Below, piece after piece: positions 16,911-24,323 of a stretch of 60,367 nucleotides of DNA. How positions within the stretch are numbered: the first letter of the stretch is position 1; the number at the start of each line of letters is the position of its first letter. A program made the position numbers and the translations under genes. Source of the stretch: Bacillota bacterium (GTDB lineage Bacteria > Bacillota > DTU030 > DUMP01); NCBI GenBank assembly GCA_030154105.1, contig JASKKP010000009.1, positions 1-60,367 on the forward strand. Direction: 5' to 3'. The notes beneath the pieces are model-generated. The model worked only from the letters and a program-made list of their open reading frames with translations, had not been told where the DNA came from and made no database searches.

Positions 16911-17660
16911 TTAGCGCCCTTCCTGGACGAGGGTCAGGAAGGCAGCAGAGTTTAAATCCCGGCCGAGTTGGGTCAGAAGGCAGGCCCGGGTGATCTCCCT
17001 GAGCTCGGCCCGGCTGTCCGCCGGAAGGCGCAGAAGCCCCAGGCGAGAAAGGGGGGCGCGCGCCAGATACCTGAGGGCGGCCAGGGTCCCGCCCCGGACG
17101 GGGATGGCCTGCCCGTCCGCCGCGCGGCACTTAGGGCACAGCGCTCCGCCCAGGGCAGCGCTGAAAGCCGCCTCCTCCTTGAGGGGCGCGCCGCAGGAGA
17201 CGCAGGCCGTAAGCTCCGGCGCATACCCCAAGCGGCTGAGAATCCCTACTTCAAAGGCCCGGACGGCCAGCTCCAAATCCGATCCCTCGGCCAGAAGGTG
17301 CAGGGCGGCCAAGAGAAAAGGAAACAAGTCCCCTCTAGGTTCTTCCTCCTCGGTGAGGCGGTCCAGCACCTCCAGGCAGTAGGTCCCCGCAGCCGCCCGC
17401 TCCAGATTCTCGCGCAGCCCGCGGAAGGACTCTACAATCTCGCACTGGCTAACCGTGTCCAGGCCCTGGTTGGCAAAAAGGAGATAGCTACCGTGGGTGA
17501 AGACCTCCGTCCCCGCCCGCAGGCGGTTACGCGGCCGACGCGCTCCACGGGCGACGGCTCTAAGCTTCCCCCGCTCGTGCGAGTAGAAGGTAAGCACCTT
17601 GTCGGCTTCACCCAAGTTCTGGCTCTTAATCACCACCGCATTTAAATTGTATAGGGGCAT
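16911..17660 (-). CDS. recO: DNA repair protein RecO
   Basis: The 249-residue protein loads RecA with RecF/RecR and anneals single strands. The N-terminal OB fold has AVVIKSQNLGEADKVLTFYS and ERGKLRAVARGARRP. A helical domain follows, then a zinc site with CVSCGAPL and CPKCRA. The gene ends just before the glyQS promoter and starts 22 bases after yqzL, in the common order era-yqzL-recO-glyQ. Confidence 0.95.
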   Translation of the reverse strand: MPLYNLNAVVIKSQNLGEADKVLTFYSHERGKLRAVARGARRPRNRLRAGTEVFTHGSYLLFANQGLDTVSQCEIVESFRGLRENLERAAAGTYCLEVLDRLTEEEEPRGDLFPFLLAALHLLAEGSDLELAVRAFEVGILSRLGYAPELTACVSCGAPLKEEAAFSAALGGALCPKCRAADGQAIPVRGGTLAALRYLARAPLSRLGLLRLPADSRAELREITRACLLTQLGRDLNSAAFLTLVQEGR

Positions 17661-17682
17661 CGTTTTTCTCCTGCCTTAGCTT

Positions 17683-17811
17683 TTACGAAATCTTCTCTTC
17701 CGGATCCCCACGTTGCCCTTCGCCCTTGAGCCTGCAGTAGAGAAGGTACGGACCGATACGGCCTGTCTGCCAGAAATACTCCCAGAGTATATCCCGAAGC
17801 TCATGCTGCAC
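17683..17811 (-). CDS. yqzL: YqzL family small protein
   Basis: This 42-residue reading frame encodes HELRDILWEYFWQTGRIG and PYLLYCRLKG, matching the YqzL family (aromatic W-x2-F/Y...TG...Y-LLY pattern) found between era and recO in Firmicutes. GTG at 17811 follows AAGGGG at 8 bases; another in-frame GTG lies three codons upstream. The function of YqzL is unknown. Confidence 0.82.
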   Translation of the reverse strand: MQHELRDILWEYFWQTGRIGPYLLYCRLKGEGQRGDPEEKIS

Positions 17812-17838
17812 GCTATCCACCCCTTGCCTCCGCGCACC

Positions 17839-18738
17839 TCACAGGTCATAGCCGAACTGCCGCAAGGCACTCGCAGTATCGCGCCAGTCTTCTTTAACCT
17901 TAACCCAAAGGTCCAAAAAGGTGCGCACACCCAGCAGGGCTTCAATGCCGGCGCGGGCTCCCTGGCCGATGGCCTTGAGCATGGCGCCGTTTTTGCCGAT
18001 GAGGATGCGCTTTTGCGATTCTTTTTCTACGTAGATGTTGGCCCGGATGTAAACGAGGTTTTTTCCCTCCCGCTCCTCCATCTCTTCAACTTCGACCGCC
18101 ACGGCGTGAGGAACTTCGTCGCGGGTAAGGGCCAATACCTGCTCGCGGATCAGTTCGGCCACGATAAAGCGTTCGGGCTGGTCGGTCACCATATTCGGGG
18201 GATAAAACTGCGGTCCTTCCGGCAGATATTTTGTCAAAACCTCTAAAAGGGTAGAGAGGTTGGCGCCGGTCAGGGCGGAAATGGGGACCACCTCGGCAAA
18301 ATCCGCGAGTTTAGCATACTGGTCCAGAGCCACTACCGTCTCCTCGCGGCTCAAAGTGTCCACTTTGTTTACCGCCAAAAGTACAGGTGTCTTAAGCTCC
18401 TTAAAATAACCGGCAATCTCCTGGTCCCCGTTCCCCACGGGAGCGCTTCCATCCACCACGTAAAGGACGGCATCCACCTCGTTCAGCGCTCTTTTCGCCA
18501 CTTCCACCATATACGCGCCCAGACGGTTCCGCGGTTTGTGAATGCCCGGGGTATCGACGAATATAATCTGGCGCTTGTCGTCGGTGAAGATGCCGTGGAT
18601 CCGGTTGCGGGTGGTCTGCGGTTTTGGCGTAACAATGGCGACCTTCTCGCCTATGAGCGCGTTCATGAGCGTCGACTTGCCCACGTTGGGCCGCCCCACC
18701 AAGGCGACAAAACCGCTCCGATAGTTCTCGTCGTTCAT
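17839..18738 (-). CDS. era: GTPase Era
   Basis: The 299-residue protein assists 16S rRNA 3'-end maturation and 30S assembly. The GTPase motifs are G1 GRPNVGKST, G3 DTPGIHKP and G4 NKVD. The C-terminal KH domain contains LIGKNGAMLKAIGQGAR, which binds the rRNA tail. The arrangement and length are standard. It lies 27 bases before yqzL and follows a DUF3048 lipoprotein gene by 11 bases. Confidence 0.97.
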   Translation of the reverse strand: MNDENYRSGFVALVGRPNVGKSTLMNALIGEKVAIVTPKPQTTRNRIHGIFTDDKRQIIFVDTPGIHKPRNRLGAYMVEVAKRALNEVDAVLYVVDGSAPVGNGDQEIAGYFKELKTPVLLAVNKVDTLSREETVVALDQYAKLADFAEVVPISALTGANLSTLLEVLTKYLPEGPQFYPPNMVTDQPERFIVAELIREQVLALTRDEVPHAVAVEVEEMEEREGKNLVYIRANIYVEKESQKRILIGKNGAMLKAIGQGARAGIEALLGVRTFLDLWVKVKEDWRDTASALRQFGYDL

Positions 18739-18749
18739 GTTTTACCCTC

Positions 18750-19811
18750 CTACTCCCAGCTCACTTCCGCGCCCTGGGGCACGACCTCTACCCAGGTCTG
18801 CCCGCGCGCCAGCTTAACCGTCTGGCCGTCCTTGGTCGTCCAGTAGGTAAAGTCCGTGCGGGAACCTTTGGACCAGTTGGCTTCATAGGTGACGCCCAGT
18901 TGAAAGACGCGGCCGATTCCCTGTCCCACCAGCTTCATATCCAACCGACCCTCTCCATCCAGAACCCGCGTGCCGTCTACAAACTGAATGAGGATGTTTT
19001 TGGCCACAAGCTGCTGGCCCGTTTCCGCATCCTCATGCGGTCGGCCGTTAACAAAACGGCGATAGCCGCCATCGGTAATCCAGGCGTCCCAGCGATACTC
19101 CACCGTATAACCGCCGGGGTACTTGAGCGTAATCCTCTTTGCCGAAGGGCCGGAAAGGGCGCTGGGATCGTCATGAAACTCAAGCTCCCAGCTCCGGCTG
19201 TAATTGGTCAAGAGGCCCCGGCGGTCCAGCTCCTGAAAAAGGCGGTCCGTACTAGTATACACGTTGTGCGGTTCCTTCTTGCTCCGCACCCGCCAGTAAA
19301 CTTGTGGCAGGTAAAACTCGTTTAAAGAGATCACCTTCAGGCGCTGGATGTCGCGCTGCGCCTGGGGACTCCAGCCGCAATGGCTGTACGCCGCCCCAAA
19401 TTCCAATGCTTTATCGAGAAAATAATGGCGTGCGCTGCGCACCGGCCCTACTACTGAGGCGTCCTGGTGAAGGTAAACGGGCATAAGGCGCGTAATGCCG
19501 CCCTCGACTAGGATTTCGAACACCCAGCAGGCTTTATCTAAACCCGACTGGGGGCCGATTCCGGGAAGGTTGTCGATCATCACGGCTACCGGACGGCGAG
19601 CAACCAGTTCAGGATTTTCCACCGGCAGTCCGTCGAGCGGGCAGTAGGCCGGGGGCGCCGAGACAGCCTCTTGCTGGACCGGCGATACGGCGGTTTCGCC
19701 GGCCTGGGAAGCTGCCTCCCGCGCTGGTGCAGGCTGGCGGCGGCAGCCGGCCGCAAAGGAGAGCGCTAAGATGGCCGCCCAAACGAAGACCAGGTATTTC
19801 TTGTTAAGCAT
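18750..19811 (-). CDS. DUF3048 (YerB-type) lipoprotein
   Basis: The N-terminus is a lipoprotein signal ending in LSFAAGC, so the protein should be anchored outside the membrane. The mature part shows family features: YCPLDGLPV, RRPVAVMIDNLPGIGPQSGL, EGGITRLMPVYLHQD, GPVRSARHYFLD and a C-terminal RGQTWVEVVPQG. B. subtilis YerB is the characterised namesake; its biochemical role is unknown. ATG at 19811 removes a poorly fitting charged extension. It probably shares a transcript with the DUF881 gene 19 bases upstream. Confidence 0.85.
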   Translation of the reverse strand: MLNKKYLVFVWAAILALSFAAGCRRQPAPAREAASQAGETAVSPVQQEAVSAPPAYCPLDGLPVENPELVARRPVAVMIDNLPGIGPQSGLDKACWVFEILVEGGITRLMPVYLHQDASVVGPVRSARHYFLDKALEFGAAYSHCGWSPQAQRDIQRLKVISLNEFYLPQVYWRVRSKKEPHNVYTSTDRLFQELDRRGLLTNYSRSWELEFHDDPSALSGPSAKRITLKYPGGYTVEYRWDAWITDGGYRRFVNGRPHEDAETGQQLVAKNILIQFVDGTRVLDGEGRLDMKLVGQGIGRVFQLGVTYEANWSKGSRTDFTYWTTKDGQTVKLARGQTWVEVVPQGAEVSWE

Positions 19812-19830
19812 GGAGCCCGCCTCCTCAGCT

Positions 19831-20907
19831 CTAGTTGCCCGCGTTTTCTTCATAGCCGGGCAGGGTGATGTCGTCGGCCCGTTCTATCTCCAGGCGCAAG
19901 CCGGAAGCCTCAAACTCCGCGCGCAAAAGGTCCAGGCTGCTCGCCAGCACCTCCTGGTCGCCCAAAGCGAAAATGGTGACCGGGTTTACGGCAATGGGCT
20001 TTTGGTTCACCAGGATCACCGGTCCAGCGCAGCGGATTGAGGAGGTAGCCACCAGGCGTTGGTTGTTGACGGCGATGCCAGTGGCACCCGCGGCAAAGAG
20101 CTCGTTTACCACATCGCGTACGTCGAAATCATGGACGATCTCGCCTGTGCCCGCGCCTCCCTCAGCGTCGTAAAGCCGTACGATGATGCCGGAGCCACTC
20201 AAGGGAGCAAAGCCCGCTTTTGCCCTTACCTCCTGGAGGCGGGCGCGTAGGTTCTCGGCCTCGCTCTCCGCGTGCTTAAGCCGTTCCAGCACCGAAACTG
20301 GCGTCACCAGGTCGGCCCGCCCGTCCCGCACTTTTACCTCTACCACCTGGCCCAGTCGGGCCAAGGACTTGCTTTCTTTTATTTTTTGGATCGTCTCTGG
20401 GGAAAGAAGTCGGGCCGGATCATCTACTTCTATCCCCCGTTCCTCGCTGCGCGCCACGGTAATGGTCGCCTCTCCCAGCATGCCGGCCAGGCGCGGCTCT
20501 TGCCGGATGATGGCCAGCACCTCTTCTCGGCGTAGATTCTCCTGTTCCCGGAGGATGGTATCTTGAGTTTCGCGACCATAGCGCAGGATGACCTGCGCCA
20601 CCGCTTCCGGGCTCGCAGCCTGCTCCAGCTCGAATTTGAACTTGGCGAGTATTGCCCGCACCGCCTGATTGTCACCTACTCCCAAGTCTCGGGCCAGCCG
20701 CTGGCTGTACTCTACCACCAACTCGCCGCCGCGGCGCGCCGCCTCAAGAGGTAAGGCGCGCTGCGGCAACTTAACGTAGCCAGTCAGCACGGCCAGGACC
20801 AAGGTGTTGACGGCGAAGAGGAGCACCACCAGAAGGAGCAGGAGTTTGAGAATCCACGTTGTCCGGGTTGTATCTGTGCCCGCCTTAAGGCTAGTCTTTA
20901 CGGGCAC
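19831..20907 (-). CDS. Membrane-anchored DUF881 family protein
   Basis: One transmembrane helix near the N-terminus (ILKLLLLLVVLLFAVNTLVLAVL) is followed by a long extracytoplasmic part. A coiled coil lies around 215-245 (LKHAESEAENLRARLQEVRAKA). The C-terminal DUF881 domain shows ELFAAGATGIAVNNQRLV, CAGPVILVNQKPIAVNP and LEIERADDITLPGYE. Related YlxW-type proteins sit near cell division genes. I chose GTG at 20907 (GAAGGGG 5 bases upstream); GTG at 20931 would overlap DUF502 by 8 bases but has its ribosome site too close. The role is unknown. Confidence 0.75.
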   Translation of the reverse strand: MPVKTSLKAGTDTTRTTWILKLLLLLVVLLFAVNTLVLAVLTGYVKLPQRALPLEAARRGGELVVEYSQRLARDLGVGDNQAVRAILAKFKFELEQAASPEAVAQVILRYGRETQDTILREQENLRREEVLAIIRQEPRLAGMLGEATITVARSEERGIEVDDPARLLSPETIQKIKESKSLARLGQVVEVKVRDGRADLVTPVSVLERLKHAESEAENLRARLQEVRAKAGFAPLSGSGIIVRLYDAEGGAGTGEIVHDFDVRDVVNELFAAGATGIAVNNQRLVATSSIRCAGPVILVNQKPIAVNPVTIFALGDQEVLASSLDLLRAEFEASGLRLEIERADDITLPGYEENAGN

Positions 20908-20923
20908 TGGAACCCCTTCTACC

Positions 20924-21520
20924 CTATTCACCCTCCTTCACCTTCCCCTCCCAGCCCGGGGGCACAATTACACCACCTGAGACAATCAATTTAAACCCAT
21001 CCTCCACGCTCATATTTAGATACTTAACCTCTTCCTTCGGGACCAACAGCAGGAAGCCCGACGTAGGGTTGGGTGTAGTGGGGACGAAAGCCGTCACCAT
21101 TTCGCCGGCCTCTTCCTTGTTCCCCGTTAAAAAGGCCAGGGAGTACACGCCTTTGCGCGGGTATTCCACCAGCACCACCTGCTGGAAGGCCTTTTGTTTC
21201 TCGCTGAAAACAGCCTGCACCACTTGCTTTAAGGTTTGGTAGACGCTACGCACCAACGGCAGGCGAATGAACAGGCGCTCACCCCAACCCAAAAGGCGGC
21301 GCCCCAGATAGTTGGTGGCCAGTACCCCCGTACCCAGGATAAGACCAACCGTAAGGACAAGGCCCACTCCCGGAATCTTATGCCCTAAAACGAGCTCCAG
21401 GACGGGCCCAATCAGTCCGTCCACAAAGCCGAAGACGAGCCACAAGAAGTAGAGGGTCAGAAGAAAAGGGAGAACGATAATAAGGCCGGTAAAAAAGTAT
21501 GTACGGAGGCGGCGGAGCAT
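20924..21520 (-). CDS. DUF502 family membrane protein
   Basis: The 198-residue protein has two hydrophobic segments (FTGLIIVLPFLLTLYFLWLVF and GVGLVLTVGLILGTGVLA) and the family motifs LPLVRSVYQTLKQVV, VVLVEYPRKGVYSLAFLTG and TTPNPTSGFLLLVP. DUF502 proteins are widespread integral membrane proteins of unknown function. It is the first minus-strand gene after the plus-strand patch and apparently leads the DUF502-DUF881-DUF3048-era run. Confidence 0.85.
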   Translation of the reverse strand: MLRRLRTYFFTGLIIVLPFLLTLYFLWLVFGFVDGLIGPVLELVLGHKIPGVGLVLTVGLILGTGVLATNYLGRRLLGWGERLFIRLPLVRSVYQTLKQVVQAVFSEKQKAFQQVVLVEYPRKGVYSLAFLTGNKEEAGEMVTAFVPTTPNPTSGFLLLVPKEEVKYLNMSVEDGFKLIVSGGVIVPPGWEGKVKEGE

Positions 21521-21686
21521 ACCAAAGAACCTCCTTCTTCCCTAGTATGCCATAGGCCGGAAAAAGAAACAAGCCTTCGCACCAACTCGCGTTTTGGACG
21601 GTCAACGGTTATGAAACCGCTGCAGGAAAAACCGCCCCTTTAAGGAGCCGGAGGAGGGCAGGGTACGGGCAGGCGATAAGCTTCGC

Positions 21687-21718
21687 ATACTTAAGCCCGC
21701 CGACGGGCGGGCTTCTTA
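21687..21718. other. Strong hairpin in the divergent intergenic region
   Basis: A 9-bp perfect stem (AAGCCCGCC/GGGCGGGCTT region), extendable with TTAAG pairs across one bulge, lies between the DUF502 gene and the plus-strand TPR gene. In the plus direction TTTTT follows about 10 bases later. It could act as a terminator or 5'-leader structure. The rest of 21521-21781 shows only the ribosome site of the TPR gene. Confidence 0.45.
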
Positions 21719-21781
21719 AGGGAACTTTTTACCGGGGAAAGGCGTCATACCTACGGAAAGCGCTTAAGGAGGGGAGTAACG

Positions 21782-23953
21782 TTGGACGGTAAAGGGAAGG
21801 CTAGGGTTGTCGTCTGGGCGCTGGTGCTTTGTCTTTTCGGAGTTTTGGGGCCGGCAGCGGCCGGCGCGGCACAGGCGGTAGAAGAAACGGCCCTGCCGGC
21901 GGGCACGCCTGCCGCGCTGAGCGGGCAGCTCCCGGCCGCCCGACTCGCATTCAGGGCGCTGTTTAAGCGTTCGATGCTTAGCAGCCCCGATATCATAGCC
22001 GTCGGCCTTTCTTACCCGGAAAAAGAGGCGCTGCGCAGCGCTCCTCCGACTGACCTGCTGGCAGCTATCCGAGCGGGTCTAAAAGGCGTTCGCTCGGACG
22101 AAGAGGCCTTCTTTTGGTTTGACCTTTTGACGCTTCTGCCCGACCGGCAGCCGGGTGCCGCAGCGGCACTCCTGGAGTTTTTCCGCTCGGATGCAGCATT
22201 CGCGTCTCGCTTCCTGAACTACCAGGTAGCGCGAACCCACTTGGCGCGTTTTCTTAGCGCCGAAGATGTAGAAGGGCTCCTTGAATCCCTGGGCGAGTAT
22301 GAGCCCGGCCTGCAGTACAACCTGATCGCGGCGCTCAAGAGCCGTGGGTACCTCACCCGCGAAAACAGCGCCCGGCTCCTCCGACAGCCGGGTGTAGATC
22401 CTCTCGCAGTGCTCGGACAGCTGGAACCTATTGCCGGGGGAAAAGGTCCTGTGGCGAGAGCGAGCGACACCTTCGCCTGGCTCGGTTCACTCCTTCCCAG
22501 CCTTCCGGTGCCGAACCAGACGTCGGTAGTCCGCTGGGTTGGCCACCAGGCACGTTGGGCGAATGATCCGAGCGTCAAAAACGCCGCCCGCGACTGGCTG
22601 AAAGTAAGCTGGGCCGGCGCTAAAGAGCCGGCACTTCGCCAGGAGCTCCTCTACCAGCTTTACAGCGCGGGCGCCGATCCGGCCGCCCTGGGCCAATTGG
22701 TGGCCGAGGTGGAAAAGCACGGGGCGGCCTGGGGTCTCGAGTCTTGGCGCGACGCGAACCTTCTCCGCCGCCTCCGGCGCGACTACCCTCAAAGTTTTCT
22801 GGCACGCGGCTTCGCTGCCTATGAGAAAGTACGCGGCCGTCCGTATTTCGTCCTGGACTATTGGAACCCAAACTCACCCGGCCCTTGGCCCTTCAAGTAC
22901 GGGAACACCCAGTACCACCCGGCCCGCGAGATTCCTGGTTGGCAAGAATTCCTGCACAATTTCTCTCGGCACCCGGGTGCCGACGATGCCGCCTACCGGC
23001 TGGCGCGCTGCTACGAAATCGAGGGGCAGTGGGGCGAAGCCCTCACCTGGTATGCCCGGGCCTTGAGCTTGCCTGACGGCGACATGGACATTGGCGCCCG
23101 TGGCCGGCTCCTCTTTGTGCTCGATGCCCGCGTTCCGGAAGCTGAACTAAAGGAGCTTCTCGGCCAACCCGGCGTGGCTCCGGAGCTCCGCCCTCTTCTA
23201 AGTTACACTTTAGCCGTGCGGGAGCTACGCGCAGAGCACTACCAAGAAGCGGCGGCACGGTTGGAGGAGTTTCTGAAAACGTACGGCCCCGAAAACCCCG
23301 CCCAGCCGAAGGCAGCTTTGGCCTTGCTTCCTCTTGATCGCTATCCCTTCTGGCAGCGGGTCCAAGAGCAGCAACAGCAGGCGGCGCGCCTGGCGGAGCT
23401 GGCTGCGCACACGGAACAGCCGGCTACCCTGTACGAACTCGGCGCCGCAGTCTATCACAACAAGCTCACTTATTACAACCATCTATGGGCGGGCGAACGC
23501 CAGAGCTACAACTGGCTCGGGCATATCAATGAGCTCTGGGCGGAAGTTCCCGAGCGCGAAGAGTACCTACGGGGCCTAATAAATTTCTGGCATGCCTTGG
23601 GTTACTTCCAGGCGGTGGAAAAGGCGCCTCAGGCCTCTCCGGAACTTAAGGCCAAGGCCCTTTACTCCCAAGGTCTGGCCCTGAGCAACATCCTCGAGTG
23701 GGGAGAGGAGGCAGCACTCACTTTCGACCGGAAAATCCTCAAGGAAATGCTTATTGCCGTTTTCCAGCGGTTTGTCGCCACCTACCCGGAAAGCTCCATG
23801 GCTGACGACGCCCTCTTTACCCTTTGGGCCTACAGCCGGGACACTACTTATCTAAAGCGCCTTGTGGCTACTTATCCGAACGGCGACCGCGCTGCGGCCG
23901 CGCAGGAACTCATGCGGCAACCGGCGAAAGCACCGGGGCCAGGTTCCCCGTGA
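21782..23953 (+). CDS. Exported TPR-containing protein, unknown function
   Basis: The 723-residue protein starts at TTG 21782 behind a strong AAGGAGGGG. Residues 1-32 form a Sec signal peptide (VVVWALVLCLFGVLGPAAAG, likely cleaved after AGAAQA). The body is alpha-helical and repeat-rich; a clear TPR unit is AAYRLARCYEIEGQWGEALTWYARAL near 405. A second helical repeat block (LYSQGLALSNILEWGEEA) lies near 625. There are no catalytic motifs. It is probably a periplasmic or surface scaffold. It lies on the strand opposite to all neighbours and heads the plus-strand patch. Confidence 0.72.
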   Translation: MDGKGKARVVVWALVLCLFGVLGPAAAGAAQAVEETALPAGTPAALSGQLPAARLAFRALFKRSMLSSPDIIAVGLSYPEKEALRSAPPTDLLAAIRAGLKGVRSDEEAFFWFDLLTLLPDRQPGAAAALLEFFRSDAAFASRFLNYQVARTHLARFLSAEDVEGLLESLGEYEPGLQYNLIAALKSRGYLTRENSARLLRQPGVDPLAVLGQLEPIAGGKGPVARASDTFAWLGSLLPSLPVPNQTSVVRWVGHQARWANDPSVKNAARDWLKVSWAGAKEPALRQELLYQLYSAGADPAALGQLVAEVEKHGAAWGLESWRDANLLRRLRRDYPQSFLARGFAAYEKVRGRPYFVLDYWNPNSPGPWPFKYGNTQYHPAREIPGWQEFLHNFSRHPGADDAAYRLARCYEIEGQWGEALTWYARALSLPDGDMDIGARGRLLFVLDARVPEAELKELLGQPGVAPELRPLLSYTLAVRELRAEHYQEAAARLEEFLKTYGPENPAQPKAALALLPLDRYPFWQRVQEQQQQAARLAELAAHTEQPATLYELGAAVYHNKLTYYNHLWAGERQSYNWLGHINELWAEVPEREEYLRGLINFWHALGYFQAVEKAPQASPELKAKALYSQGLALSNILEWGEEAALTFDRKILKEMLIAVFQRFVATYPESSMADDALFTLWAYSRDTTYLKRLVATYPNGDRAAAAQELMRQPAKAPGPGSP

Positions 23954-24188
23954 GGCCGTCTAGCCTGGAGCACTCGCCGGCGGCGCGCCTTAACGATCAC
24001 GGCAGTATTCCTATCGAGCTACCACCAGCCACCCGCCGGGCCACAGACAAAGCAGGCCAGGAGTGGGCCAAACGCTAAAGTCCTACCACAATCGCTTCAA
24101 GCCAGGCTGCAAGAAGCCAAAACCCGCTGCAGAAGGTATACCTTCAGAGCGTTCAAAAAAATGCATCGCTTCTGAACGCGATTTGGGG
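23954..24188. other. Intergenic region with two palindromes
   Basis: No gene is seen. Two dyads stand close to the following promoter: a perfect 14-bp palindrome GAAGGTATACCTTC (24132-24145), and GCGTTCA (24149-24155) inverted as TGAACGC (24173-24179). Both precede the TATAAT at 24189 and could bind a regulator. Confidence 0.5.
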
Positions 24189-24194
24189 TATAAT
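24189..24194 (+). promoter_or_regulatory. -10 box of the chemoreceptor-PhnD gene
   Basis: TATAAT matches the -10 consensus. No good -35 hexamer lies 16-18 bases upstream; that space is occupied by the inverted repeat TGAACGC, which suggests either an activator-dependent or a repressor-controlled promoter. Confidence 0.55.
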
Positions 24195-24273
24195 AGGCTT
24201 GGTTGAATTGTACCGTGAAACACATTCGCACCAAAGGCACCAGGCAGGGCGAACAGTCCTCAGCATCCCGCAT

Positions 24274-24295
24274 GTTTCCTTGGGGAAACTTTTTT
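24274..24295 (+). terminator. Intrinsic terminator in the chemoreceptor leader
   Basis: A 6-bp stem GTTTCC/GGAAAC with a 4-base loop is followed by six T residues. It lies after the promoter and 29 bases before the first possible start codon of the gene, so it should attenuate transcription of a leader of about 95 bases. No known aptamer class was recognised in that leader. Confidence 0.6.
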
Positions 24296-24323
24296 AGAGC
24301 TTGCTGGAGGGGCGGCCGTTACG

